From positions 4,630,501 to 4,694,500 of the forward strand of contig AP031352.1 of assembly GCA_037833965.1 (NCBI GenBank): a stretch of DNA of 64,000 bases. Direction: 5' to 3'. Positions 37,101 through 50,576 of this stretch are shown piece after piece; the stretch's first letter is position 1, and every line of letters begins with the position of its first letter. The stretch is from Marchantia polymorpha subsp. ruderalis (Eukaryota > Streptophyta > Marchantiopsida > Marchantiales > Marchantiaceae). The position numbers and the translations under genes were made by a program. Under the pieces are notes generated by a model that saw only the letters and a list, made by a program, of their open reading frames with translations, was not told where the DNA came from and made no database searches.

Positions 37101-39450
37101 AAATAAAAAATTCAAACATACCAGTTACGTGGTTTTTTAAAGTTTTATTGAATATAATCTAAGTATGCATTGAGAATATAATTAACGTAAATTTCATATT
37201 TATATGTATTGATTATTTATCTTTCACAATATTATTTCCTTATTGAAATATAATTCTAATAGCTAATTTCCAATCTAAAAAACTATATCAAATTTGAAAT
37301 ATTTCGAGAAGTTTTAAAACATTCATGCGACCATGAAAATATGCTAAATAACAAGAGATTACTTGTCTCTTTTAAACTCATAATGCAACACGTTTCCAAA
37401 TTCAGATTTTAGTTGAGAGTACATGACATAAAGTGCGGCATACATGAATGAACATGCTGTGACAAAATTGCTCTGGGCTATACAGACTGTAGTCTTTTCG
37501 TGGCAAGGTGACCTCATAGAAAGTGGAATACTTATATACAACTCAACTAAATATGTCAATAAATTTTATTAGACTCGGCTTCACAAAGCTTCACCTTAAA
37601 ATTTCAATCTTCATTTTAATGATGAACTCGAGCAATAATCGGGCAAAAATTTCTGACCCTAGGAAAGTAGTCGATAATTGTCAGCTAATATGCAGCACTC
37701 CATGATTGGTACTCGACCCGAAGTGGCATCTGAAACACATCAATGACTCATCCTGGCCCCCATTGCCACACCTTCACTTGCTTGCATCACTTGTCTGTAA
37801 ATTGGTTCACTTGAAAGCCTTTCCAGACTTTTCTGATATTGGTCATGCATTGCTTTCATTCTCATCCGGGAACTGTGTGGAAATCTTGAAGCCATTTATA
37901 GTTGGCGGCCCTTTGTTTTGACCCGCTTCTGAACGCAGATTGACCACTTTAATTTAGAAAGTGGGCAAAAGTTAGCTGTGAGGAAGTACCTGGGGATGGC
38001 ACTCCTGGTGGTGGCTCTCTCCACCTTGTTCTCTTGCACACTTTTTTTACGTGTTCCAGTCACATTGAACTCAGGTATTCTGAATCACAATTTGAAAGCA
38101 GCTCTACAACAGCATGTTTTTTCGCTGGAAGCCTTGGTTCCGTTGCTTTTACATCGCATAATATCTTCTTGTCTGTTTCTATATCCAACTGTATCCAACT
38201 ATCTGGCCAAAAGATCTTGATTCTGCTTTTAAATCAGGAGCAGACGAGGCCTATGTGATAAATGAAGAGATACAGGTTTCGTTGACTTCTGGTTTCTAAG
38301 TTGCGCCCGTTGAAAGAGTGAACTGATTCCTACAGAACCTAACATGGTTGTTGAAGGATTAGTTTAAAGGTTCGGAAGAAACGTGTAAAAAAAGAGATGA
38401 AGTATCATCGACTCGGTCACAAAGCCAACAAAACGCAAGCGAAGGTACAACCCGAGGGCAATTGAAAAGTATATCTATTATAACTCTCGCAATGAGTTTA
38501 TGTTATTGCACGAAAAAGTCACATCCTTCATTGCACAGCTTGTCTTGTATGTACGAAATGTCAACATGCACAAATATTTTATTATCAATCGTATATTTTA
38601 TCTGAAACTAAACACTTATGACCGAAACACTGGAAGTATTGTCTTGTCTTTTGCGGCTATTTGTGAATATGACTTAGCAAGCAGAGTTAACCTCACAACT
38701 AGAAGAGCCATATAAAGCCTAGAATCTTAGAGAGACAAGAAATTTAACAAGCTATTACTACCAAAAGCCTTTGAGCCAAAAAGTATTATGCTTTAGATTT
38801 CCAAAAGAATAATGTTATTCAACTTTCCACTTTGTAATGCTTTCATTGGACTTCATGTCATTAATTTGTATATCCATATCACTTATTCAACACCTTTTAT
38901 TGTATCATTGGTTCTAGACATACTTATCTCATTCAATTTTATCAATAGTTGTATATGAGACGAAGAATACACAAAAACAAAAAATAAAAAGAAACCATAA
39001 ACCAAATTGTATCGTGATCTACTTCACTAAACACTCCCATCGAGATGATACAATGTTCTAAACGTCAAGCTAGATCTTGCTGCCTTAGATATTCAACATC
39101 GCACACTGGCAAATCATCAAGTGAATCTAAAATCTCACAACAACAATTGACAATATTTCTAACAAGAATTAATACTTACAATCTTCTCCTTAATTCATGT
39201 AAGAGATATAATAATCTCCAGAACCTGTATAATTATTTTACAAAAATAACTAGATGTAAATTCAAGAAAAAAAATCTAAATTAAAGTTAAATAAAACTAA
39301 ATCATAGCCAAACTATGATAGAGTAAAAATATATAATGTTTATTATAATTACTTGTATATTTTACTTGTGATTCTAATGCAAAACTTGCATACTAAAACA
39401 ATGTATCCTAAGACCTTTGAAGAAATTAACGCTGATTAACGCATCAGCTA
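37100..39450. other. AT-rich flank with a less AT-rich pocket at 37.7-38.3 kb
   Basis: Mostly AT-rich DNA without a recognisable gene. The pocket at about 37700-38260 has near-normal composition and two plus-strand open frames (37706-37921 and 37978-38220), the second with a hydrophobic, membrane-like start. I recognise neither. They could be exons of a lost host gene or chance frames. Confidence 0.4.
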
Positions 39451-40700
39451 GATTAGATTTACTGTCAATTTTGACAATCTTAATATTTTTATCAAAAATT
39501 ACATGTCAAAGAAATTATATATAATGTCAATTTATTTCACTTTTCTGTCCATCATTTGATTTGCAACAACTTTGGTTATCACAATGAAGATTGACAACCT
39601 TCTGTTTTATTCTCATTTTAATGAAAAGCCTATTCATTTGAATAACTTCCTTTGCTGCAACTATAGTCTTTTCATATTTAGTTTTTGTTGTAGACTGAGC
39701 TATGCACTTGTGCATGATAAATCTCCAACTAGTGCATCCATTATCAAGTGTAAATATGTTTTTTATTATTATTTTTTTGCAGATCTTGTTCATAATTAGC
39801 ATCAACATAACCTAGGAATGAAAAATCATTTTTAATATTTAACAAATCCTAAAAATGATTTGTCATTGCTAGATATTTAACATGAAGATTTGGAGTAATG
39901 TCAAAATTTTATTAGAAGTTGATATTATTAATGATATAATATTATCTTTTATCAAATCAATCTTTCATTTTGAATGTTGGTTTTGCTAGTCTTGCATATG
40001 TGGAGTCAAAAAAAAATTACCAAGATGAATGTCATCCACGTAAAATACAAGAATAATACAATTAAGTATCTCATTATTGATCTTTTTCATGAATACAAAG
40101 TATTATACGCACTTCGAGAAAAATCTTGTGATTTCATGAATTCATCAAATCTCACATTATACTACATAGAATTTTTCTTCAATCCAAATAATGATATAAA
40201 AATGTACAAATCAATTTCTCTTTACCTTTCTTCTCATGTAAATTTATGTAATTTTATTTCTTTAAAAATTCATTAAAAAATGCATTAACTACATACATTT
40301 AATTCATAATCGAACTAAATTTTATAGCAATTGCATAAACCAATTGAATTGTAATATATTTGCTACATGTGAAAATATTTTGTTATAATTCATATCTTTC
40401 TTTTGTGTGAAACTTGTAGTCATCAATACTGCTTTAAAGATTTTGATCTTGTCATCTATTGGATTATATTATAGCTTGTACATTCATTTGCAATCAATTA
40501 AAGTTTGATTTCTTGAAAACTACATTAGCTTTCAGGTCTTCTTATACATCAATGATTGCATCTCACGCTTTGTGGAAACAATAACGCAAGTTTTGTGACA
40601 AAGACTTGAGCTTCTCTATAAGAATATTTTTTTACTTCCAAGATTGATGCAATGAAATCATCATCTTCTATATTAATATCATAATCTTAATAAATAAATG
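39450..40700 (-). mobile_element. Ty1/copia retrotransposon fossil (reverse transcriptase and RNase H)
   Basis: Reading on the minus strand, right to left: a stretch near 40560-40620 resembling the copia reverse-transcriptase core, the YVDD active-site region near 40026-40052, and an RNase H stretch at about 39540-39760 (GCTSWR, then LHCDNQS). The order is that of copia pol. The element is old and broken many times over. Integrase and gag parts, which should lie to the right (up to perhaps 42 kb), could not be recognised, and no LTR ends were found. Confidence 0.8.
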
Positions 40701-42469
40701 TATTCTTACATAATATCTTGCAAAAATCTTACTACTCCGATTCAATAATTTCCTAGTGGAAAATTTTGATTGATCTCTATCATCGAGTATAGATAAGTGA
40801 GACTCTTCAACGATAATTTGCTATTCTAATTTTTTCTCTTTAAAAATTTTTCTTGTATCACATCAATAACTTATAAGCTATTGGATTTCATAATTTTCAA
40901 ATTTGTATACCATCTGCATATTTTAAAAAAACAACTTTTGAATGTAAAATCCAACTTGATTCTATTCTCCTAAAGTATGCAAATAGTAATCGTACAATCA
41001 AAAATTTTCAAACAATCATAATCAATCATACATTTGTGTATAAATTCAAATACTATCAACAAGTTAATTGCACTAAAACAAGAAAAAAAATCTAAATTAT
41101 TCAAAACACTAAAATAATAACAATTTTAGTCCAAATTTCATATATGAACAAAAATGTTTTAACATACTGTGAAACTTCTCCGACATTATTTGATTTAATT
41201 TTAGAAGCAACATTCCATTGTTGAGTATAAATCATGGTGAAATGATACATAATGCTCTTCTTTCTGCACTAATTCCAAAACAATCTAAAAGTATAATTCT
41301 TGTTATAAATATTGTACCTAAATATCCAGCTTGTTTTCAATCTGAATCTTAACTTCAACTTTTTAACTTTTGAAAGTTGTAAACACCTCATACTAGTGTG
41401 AAGAATTAAATTGACACAAATCTTTAGTAATCATGAATGAATTATAAAAAGTAAAACTTACTAAAGAGTGAAGATTTTTAAAAAAATCCTCACACAATAC
41501 TATGTATATATTCAAATTATTTTTATGGAATAGCGAGTTCTAATATAAAAAATTTATTTGTGATGCTTGCTTATAACACAATATTTGTAAAATTCAAAGT
41601 CAACTTTTTAAGTCAAATTTATATATATCATCTAACATTTTTCTATTGTCTATGAGTTAGATACTTATTACTCATGTGTCTAGCCTAGAATGCCACACAC
41701 ACTTAATCATCTTTAGTTAGTTCAAACTAAAATACATATTACTCAATATGAAGCTTTTATTACCTTGTAGTACATTATTCAAAGTTGTCACGTCGGCAAT
41801 TCATATGTTTTGCATTTAGATAATAAATGTGTTGGTTGACACTTACACGTTATCAATACGTGAATTGGTAGGTAGTGAATAAATATGTAAATTAAGAACA
41901 ACAATTCAGCAATTCATGTAATTATTAGTTTTATTCTTTATGTCATCAATCCACTAGAAATGTAACGTATGGTGGAAGTTCAATCTTATTTACTTGAATT
42001 CAATGATAAAATTTATATATGTGAAAGAATAGACATTTTTTATTTCGTTTTTTAGAGTTTTGTTTTATCATCACAGGAATTATTCTCATGATGTCTAGTG
42101 TTACAATGATATCAAAACTTCCTTGCATTTTTTTACATGTAAATTACTCCTCATTAAATAGCAAAAATGTGATGATATTATTTAGTTTTTGAAAGTTATA
42201 ATAATTAGCATAGATCATTGAATTGCATGTAGACATAGAGAAAAAAGTAAGTTTGTGATTTGCAAAAATTGATATATTTAGAAGAATTTCAATCTTGCAA
42301 TGATAAATCTTCAAACTTTTTTATATTCATCTTCATTTTACGGAGAAATATCATTTTTGGATGTAGATTGTGATCTATGAGAGTGCAGATTTTATGATGA
42401 AAGTGATAAAAGTAAGAATGTCATTCATATTATCAATCGTTAGTTCAAGAGAGATTTGAAATTTTACCA

Positions 42470-42492
42470 TCTACATTCAATATGAATGTAGA
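42470..42492. repeat. Inverted repeat with 10-bp arms
   Basis: Arms TCTACATTCA and TGAATGTAGA at 42470-42479 and 42483-42492, three-base loop. A second, imperfect inverted repeat follows directly to the right. Both lie upstream of the recognisable gag part of the gypsy fossil. Confidence 0.6.
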
Positions 42493-42799
42493 TTTCATCA
42501 AACAATCAATATGAATGTTTGACAAATTGAAAAGATGTAAGTCGAATCTCAAGTTCAAGTTTCTTGAATTCAATTGGAATCAATTTCCTTAGATGCAGCT
42601 AAAATAAATAGAAAACGTCTTCAATATATTAAAGATCAAGTCAATCTTTTGCTTTGAATGGAAAAAGTATGTAAGATGCAAGCTTACAATGGAAGTTTAT
42701 TTTTGAAAGTTTTGAAATATTGCATCATGAGAATGAATATTCATTTATTCTATTTCCATGTTTCTGATATTATTGCATGAATTTTCTTTAATTTTATCT

Positions 42800-45700
42800 T
42801 ATAGATAAAGATCTTACATGATATACTACATACAAATACATGTTTTCAAAACAAGATGCTTCAATTTCATGTAATGAAATGCTGGAAGTATTTTTTTAGA
42901 ATTTTCATGCGATGTATTTTCTTCAAATTACAAGAATGAATTTGTGAAATTTTAAATTAAATAAAATATCAATGAATACATTGAAGAATTTTGTGATCTT
43001 CAAAAATCTATCATAGATATGAGTGAAGCACAAATGGTATATGTGTTTAAATAAAGCTTGAAGTATCAAATTTAAAGAAAGTTGATGATAAACAATACAT
43101 CCACAATGAATGAGTTAGTCACAATTGTTCAACAAATTTTGAACGCTTATGAAGTCATATATAATGAAACATCAAATACTTTTCAAAATCTATTTGGTCA
43201 TACGCCAGTTGAGAATTCTTTGACGTAGAAAAAGTTTTGCACCAGCATGACTATCATTTTCAAGATTTGGAGTTGAGATTCATTGATTAGTGATTCTAAA
43301 TTTGCAAGAACAATATGAAAATAATGAAATGATTCAAGTAGAAGAGTAAGTTATGTAAGATCAGATATTGCATGTGTGAAATAAAACTAGAATTAACCAA
43401 GGAGTTAATCATGGTTATGATAGTTATGACTAAATCTAGCTAGTTACGACTAAGTTTGATTAGTTTAGCTATAAGGTCTATATTTGGCAGAATAACTAGA
43501 AAAGTTCTAGAAGATTTGAGTGAGCACTTCTATTTTGTCTTGTACACCTAGTCTAGATTCCAAGAGAAAATACTTTTTGATTTCATGTTTAGTTTTGATT
43601 GGTTTAACTAAGTAAGAAGTACTACATTGGTTAGACCAAATCTTATGTTGACTTAGTGGAAAGTGGAAGTTCTAGAAGTTGGAAATGCACAAATAGCAAG
43701 TCGCCACCTCAATCTAGGGATTAGTTTACATCTAGAAGGTTTATGAGTCCAATGTCATATTGCCACATATTGATAACAAATCAATCTTACTATGGTTTAT
43801 CTTTGTAAAAGTAAGTTAGATATAAATTAACATTTGTTACTATGATAAATTTTCAAATATTATATATAGAGAGGTGGGTAAGAGACTCTCAAGCAAGTTT
43901 GAAGAGTTTATATGTAGAGACTTGTTCCATATATGAAAGAGTGACGAATTTTCAGTACCTTGGAGTGTCGATGTGTGTGTGAGTTGGAGTGGTACCTTGA
44001 GAGATTGTGTGAGTGGGTGTTTAGGCTTTGAGTATGATGAGTAATCATAGTCTTCTAGAACCATGATGAGCTATTGAAAAGTCATCTGAGTTAAACCTGA
44101 GTGAGAGTCAGCCCGGAGGTTGCAGTTCGTGACAGTCATCAATGTTATGCATGCGAGAGAATGTATCATATTGTCAAGTTTTGCTAGACTCAACCAGAAT
44201 ATTAAGTAATATGACTAATGCAGAGACAATTTTTCAACAATATGGAAGGAGTAGAATACAAAGAAGCTGAGTAAGTAACTTTGAAAAATAAATATCATCA
44301 TTTAACTTGACTTGCAAAATTATTGATTTCACAAAACATGAAAAGTTGAGTTTGACAGAAAACAAAGTATGGAAACTCATAGAATGAGCAATAAACAAGC
44401 TTCACTGATTGTCACCAATAATATAATGGAAAAATACAAGGTGAAAAATTTGATTGATTTTACAGCAACAAGTAGTTTTTTTGTCACACAATGTTACAAT
44501 GAAGTTAAGTTTGATGTTGTTGAAGAAACTTGAGTGAGTAAGTTGAATTGCCAAACTGGCAAACTAAAGTGATAGATACATTGTCACGTTGTGTAGAATT
44601 ATTCATAATTAAATCAATGGGAGTATTGAATGGAAAGTAATTTTTTTACCTCATTATGATGTCATCATAGGAATGTCACGATGGAAAGATATAATTTGGA
44701 AGTAGACAGTAGAATAAAAATGATAACAAATAATGGTTGAAAAATCTTTGGAGATAGTAATAGATCTTAGATTAAAAATTAAACTTTTTTTGTGAAGGTT
44801 AGAGCATCATTTTCTAGACATGATGTATGTCTTGGAATTTCTAAGAAACACGGTTGGATCCAAGGATAACTTTACATTCAAGATTTTTTAAAGAACATAT
44901 TTATGAAGTTCAAAGATGTTTTAACAGATGATTTACATGCAAGATTATTACTAAAGAAATGTGTAGATCACAAAATTGAAGTATTATCTAAAATTACATG
45001 AATTTGCAAAATTTCATGTAATTTAGTTCCAAATGAATTGGAAGAATGCAAAGCTCAAGAAAAATAAATGTTGAAAAAAATATATATTCAAAAAAATGTT
45101 TCACATTATGAAGTCCAGTGCTATTTGTGAGGAAGAAAGATGAAAGCATGCGATTATGCATTGATTATCATATAGTGAATCAACAACAGTGAAAAACAAG
45201 ACTCCATTAACTCCTATGAATGACTTGTTTGATTAACTCTAAGAAGCAAATTATTTCATTAAATTAATTTTAAAAAGCAATCACAACCAGATACTATGAC
45301 ATCTATGTTAAGCAAAGGCAAAAAAAGGAAATGAAAAATAGTGCAAAAGTTAGTTTTTCACGTTTTGAAAAAATTATTATTACACGTAGTTGTACTCAAG
45401 TTATAAGTATCTAATCAATCTATCAACTTGGAACTGATGTGTCGGTACAACAGTGGATGTCAAACTCTAGCGAGAATGAGGATGGATAGCATTCAATTGT
45501 TTTTTTTTTCTTCCAAGCTTATTGTATCAAATCAAATCATCACACAACAAAACAAATATAATCAGTCATTGTGTTGACAATAAAACACTAGAAGCAATCT
45601 TCACAAGTGGTGAAAATTGATGGTGAAGATTGATCATAAATTATTGCTTTAATGTAAATTTACAAGTATCTCTATAAACGACAAATTTGATGTGCACAGT

Positions 45701-46500
45701 GAAGTCAGCGCTTTAACATGAAGATTTTTCATGTGGAGGGTAAAACACAACTTGCGTATGCTCTCACACTCATGACATGTCTTACTCATATTGCATAATT
45801 ACATATTCAAATCTATTCATGGAGCAAGATTATATATTCTATAAAAGATAATAAAATGATGATGAGAGCATTACAAGATGGAAGTAAAAAAAGGTTAGAG
45901 TTTTGGCATTTTACAAACAACATATTTTAATTACTCAAGACTAAGATTATGCACAATGACTTTATCAAAAAAAATTTATACAACAATTGCAGATCATGTG
46001 AGAATGAAAAAAAATCTTGAAGATCATGCAATGAGTATAGTATTGACTTCAAATATAAGAAAACGTGAAAACTTATATTCAAAATTGTGTAGCTTGTAAA
46101 TAAAACAATGCAAGCAATCCAAAATCAATCGATTTATTATAATCTTTTTTTATTCCATAACAACAATATGATCATGACATCATGGATTTGGTAAGTGAAT
46201 TATCAAAAGCTTTATCAAAAAATGATTTCATAGTATTTATTATGGATGAATCACATTATATCAACTACAAAAACAGTGAAGATTTCACGACTCAGTCACT
46301 TGTATTTAAATGCAATTTTTGCAAAATATTTATTAAACAACAGTTTAATCACCGATAGAGTTATTCATTTCACTACTTTGTTTTTAAATATTTTGTTTAT
46401 TTTTTCAAAAAAAAATTAGCAATGTCAATCGCTTATCATCGCTATGGACATTCACACACTAGAATAGCAACAAGAGAGATATATTTTTTGGCTCTTGTAA
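42800..46500 (+). mobile_element. Ty3/gypsy retrotransposon fossil, gag to integrase
   Basis: Parts in order on the plus strand: gag (about 42850-43330, with NINEYIEEF and DMSEAQMVY), a gag zinc knuckle after an interruption (about 44140-44185), protease-like region (about 44440-44720), reverse transcriptase start (about 45100-45300, with VRKKDESMR-like reading), and integrase (about 45900-46480: zinc region, then core). The order gag-PR-RT-IN marks Ty3/gypsy. The distance between reverse transcriptase and integrase is much shorter than usual, so internal sequence has been lost. The copy is heavily decayed with many breaks and is clearly ancient. LTRs were not identified. A probable solo LTR interrupts gag. 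Confidence 0.83.
43373..44134 (+). mobile_element. Probable solo LTR inserted in the gypsy gag
   Basis: The gypsy gag reading stops near 43.33 kb and resumes with the zinc knuckle at 44.14 kb. The DNA between starts with TGTGAAAT and ends with GTTCGTGACA, fitting the TG...CA ends of an LTR. It carries a TATA-like ATATATAGAGAG near 43860 followed by about 270 bases, an LTR-like layout. It is less AT-rich than its surroundings, suggesting a younger insertion. I could not see a clean target-site duplication, so the exact ends are approximate. Confidence 0.5.
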
Positions 46501-46990
46501 AATTTGCATAAAAAAATCTCAAAATACATCCACAAAGTTGATTCTATTCTAACTCATGTACGGTCCTAATATCATAACTCCATCAAGTTTGATTGAGCTT
46601 TCAAAAAGTAGTACTTTTCAACCAAAATAGTCGTTAGATCTTGACGCCTTAAGTAGTAAACATTTCACACACAATCCACATTTCATGTTTTACACGAGTT
46701 GATACTAAAAATAAATATATTTTTTAGATTTATGTTTTGTAACATCTCATTCATAACATAAACATTCATCATCAAATCCAATTTCAATTCACTTGTAAAA
46801 GAATTTTTCAAATTGCTTCTTCTTTATCTATCATGTAATTATTTCTATGTATCTGGAATATAATAGCAAAACCTAATAGCTTGAAAAGCTCTTCAATTTT
46901 TTTTGAAATTATATCTAAAAGCAAATAAGATCTAGTATTAATATGTATTTTATGTACTATGAAGATCAAACATTCAACAAGAAAGTTTGA

Positions 46991-47054
46991 TTGTTCTACA
47001 ATATTAGAAATTTAAAATTTTATTGTTCTACTATATTAGAAATTTAAAATTTTC
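46991..47054. repeat. Tandem duplication, 32-base unit, two copies
   Basis: Unit 1 at 46991-47022 and unit 2 at 47023-47054 differ at about one position, so the duplication is much younger than the decayed elements around it. Confidence 0.75.
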
Positions 47055-47149
47055 TTTCCAAATTATCTAAAATAAATTTAAAAATAATACGTCTTATTTA
47101 CTTTCTGAAAATAAATTATAGTACAATGTTATAAAAATTACAAACCATT

Positions 47150-47380
47150 GTTACATATAATTACACTGAGATTTAATCTCTATATATAGCATGTCTTGTA
47201 TTAACACAACTACTAGAATTGTTGTAATAAAATGTTGTGGTGATGTGTAATTGTAAGATAACTTCTATGTGAAGAGTTGCAATACTATTTATCATAGTAC
47301 ATATACACACATTATCTCAAATTATATCTAGCACACATGTATAATTTTAGCCTATCACAATATCAGAGTAAGACGCTAAT
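47150..47380 (+). mobile_element. Possible LTR end plus primer-binding site
   Basis: A TATA-like CTATATATAGCATG near 47180 is followed, about 170 bases on, by AATATCAGAG, which resembles the initiator-tRNA-Met primer-binding site used by many plant LTR retrotransposons. The left LTR boundary and any coding remnant downstream could not be recognised. Confidence 0.25.
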
Positions 47381-50070
47381 GCACATGCTTTCGATGTATT
47401 GGCAAAAGCTCATAAATTAAGAGTAAGTAAGAATAATGAGTAGTACTTATGAATAACAAGCTCAATGAGCATGGGACAGTTTTACGAAAATGATTGAGTG
47501 ATGTAATAACTATGTTTTACTAAGGCACTTAGAATGATCTAGCGGAGATGTCAGTAGTTGCAAACGAAGAGCATCAATGAAAACATGAAATTGAATCATT
47601 CACGTCTAAACTAGATTATATCTTAGATGAATGTTGTTGTTGCATGACTTAGGTTTACATGACTTCGAGGAAGTGATGTCAGACTTTTGTTCGATAGTGA
47701 GAACAAAGGTGGTGGAAGCGAGTATGTGAGAAAGTGGATAAAATGAAACTACATAATTTCTCCGGCTTATCACAAGGGTTGTTGTCTCATTTGCTTGGCT
47801 TGTCAAAATAAACGGACGTTGTCTAGTAAAAATAAACAAGCCGTGAGGACTGTGCTCTCCAAACGGCGGCACACATATGAGTACGGTAGAAGATGCAGAT
47901 GGCTAAATCAATTCTTGAAAAATTTGTATCCATGCGGAAATAATTAATTGACGCAAGTTGCATTTTCTAAGTAATTGATAAAACGAAGATTCTAAAACCG
48001 TTAGCTGTTTTAAACAAGAATGTAAACAAAGCTTCATGATACAATAAGAAATCCGATTTCACTGTACATGATTTTAAAACTTTTTCAAATTTTTAATCCA
48101 TCAAGTGTATCATAAAACCTTGTTCAATCAATGATCACAAAAACAAGAAAACGTGAACTTATATATTAGTTAATAACTAAATCATATCTTGTATTAGGCT
48201 AAAAATACTTACTTTTAATTTCTAATCATGTCATCAACTAGATTTTAAGGAGAGATTTTAACTAAAATCAAAGAATAGAAGGTTGATGATTTCTTTTTAA
48301 AAAAATTATGTTATAGAAACTACATTTTAAATAATAAACTGTCTTTAAATATAATTTTTTGTATTTCAAACCTTTTACTACTCAACGTAAATCATCCGCA
48401 AACCAAACGCGTGAGATCACTGTGATGTGAAGCACTAACCATGATAAAAAGTTAGAAATTCAACAAACATTGTAATAAGTATACAAGTGTTACTTGTAAA
48501 TACCTATTATATGAAAGTGATCGATAAGCAAAACAAATTTTAAACAAGATACAAAATACTCGGATCTAGGTAGCAGCTTTATATTACGTATTTTGTATGT
48601 AAGTATCTAGCATAACTTTGGAATCGGATGAAGAGGATAATATAATGAAAAAATCAGAATCTATTATAGATATTTTAATTCTCAAGCCTGGAAGATTACT
48701 TGTAATAATAGTTTAGATCTATGTTATCAACTTTATCGCAATGTGTATTCTTAGTTGAATACCTTAAAAACAAATCTCTAATAAATGCTGGGAGACTAAA
48801 TATCTTCTTCTCGATTTCCAACTACACATTGTGACACAGTCTTGTGAAAAATCATGTTGAAAGGAGAAAAAAAAAATTAAAATAATCATAAAAATAGATT
48901 GAATCTCAATAAAGATCCACGAACTTTCCTGGAATATATAGATATTTAAAATTACGATATTAGACATAATTCCACATATTTGAAAGATATTTCTACGCAC
49001 AGATAGAATGAATAAAGTGAAGATATCTCATTCCAAAGAGAATTGAACAACAAATTCTTCTCATGACTTATTCGTGTCGATCCAAATTGATGCGCAAGAA
49101 GATATGCTAGAAGAGTTATTGATACTATATGATGACAGTAGAAATAACAACCCCAAAAAAATCCTAGTCAAGAGTAGTCAATCTATTGCATGATAATCTA
49201 TCTATACATGGAATTTTTCTAAGGCTTGTATAAAGAATAGATTGAAATTCTGCAGGGGTTGTACTATTTATTTGCGATACTCAGCGACCGTCAATGAAAT
49301 GCATCATGTTTGTAGAGATCACCTACTGATGAGACTTTGACGTCCAGGGACCAAACCAGCGACAACAAAAAACACCAATACAATCTGCTCGTTTAAGAGA
49401 AAGAACATGACTTGGGTCGTTTTATTTCTCGCCATGACTTAGGACATGACTTGTCAATGCACTAAGTCAATGAAAAATAATATTTCTTTCACTTACAACT
49501 AATTCAGCCACTTGAGATAACTTACATTGGCTTCTCGACTAAGACGTGAGGAACTTTTGATACCGCTAAACTCATAAAGATATCAGATGACAAACAATTC
49601 AACATATCAGGCATTGACAATTGATATCTTTTCCTCTTTCAAACAACGAATGAAAGCACTTGATACAACCTTATAGAATTGTCAAATGAATGATACATTT
49701 GAAAGCAAATCTCGAAGGTTATATACTTTATAAGCCGTTGATGATAAACATGCTACTATACGAAAGAATTAATCTATTCGTACTGGCTACTTTAATATTC
49801 CAAGATTTCTTATGTAATTTATCCTATTTATCCATGCGTAAGAAAGTAATATTCTTATTAAGCCATAATAAAATATTTTAAAAAGAATCCCCCACCTTTC
49901 TCCAATGTATCAAGACAATTTGTTCAAACCTGAATGGCTCATGACACTCTTCAGACAAAGTAGCTCAATCTGGTACTCAACAATACTTATATCTCCTCAT
50001 GTACTCGAATACTTCTTTAGTACCTTGGTTAAGATAAAATACCACCCGAATCAGATTGAACCAATCTTTA

Positions 50071-50114
50071 TAATATACCTAACCCTATTAGGTATATTAT
50101 ATATACCTAATAGG
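50071..50114. repeat. Two overlapping, mutually exclusive hairpins
   Basis: Hairpin A pairs 50071-50082 with 50088-50099 (12 bp, five-base loop). Hairpin B pairs 50084-50097 with 50101-50114 (14 bp, three-base loop). Both are perfect and share 50088-50097, so only one can form at a time. The repeated unit is ATATACCTAATAGG and its complement. Confidence 0.8.
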
Positions 50115-50576
50115 CTATGGAAAAAAATTTATATTTTCTATAAAAAGTTGATTTCAAATATAGTCACAATATTTTTGAGAGTCATATTGGGAATTAATTA
50201 TTTCACAATAAGATTGACTCACCCGGAACATTACAGACATAAAAAAAACTTACGAAATAAAATAGTCAACGTGTAGAGAGATTAAGGTTTACAATTGAAG
50301 TGACTGAACATGAATTCTTACCCTGTCAAAGTGAAAAGAGGTTGTGACATGATGTATCACGATCTATGAGACATACGCCGAGACATGAAAATGCGACTAC
50401 TACTAATGGATCTGCTAATCGATCTACTAAGTTTTCTACTCAACCCCCGGTCATCCTCCACACTACTGTGTATTGAGATAAAGTATCAATTCATCTAATA
50501 CTACATTTCATGTCCATGTGCTAGTGCCAGATGCCTGGGGCGAGACAGCGCTTAAGCTGGCCAAGCTGGCGGACCT

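Larger units (their letters stand above)
46500..50500. other. AT-rich stretch without a recognised gene
   Basis: Mostly AT-rich, stop-dense DNA. It holds a 32-base tandem duplication, a possible LTR end with primer-binding site near 47.35 kb, and a double hairpin near 50.1 kb. Two plus-strand open frames, 49690-49881 and 49905-50276 (123 codons), are rich in Ile, Leu, Tyr and Lys as expected from AT-rich DNA and match nothing I know. Confidence 0.45.

Noticed and set aside
49905-50276. 123-codon plus-strand frame
   Set aside because: Composition (Ile, Leu, Tyr, Lys) is what AT-rich DNA gives by chance, no motif is visible, and the frame runs through the double hairpin.
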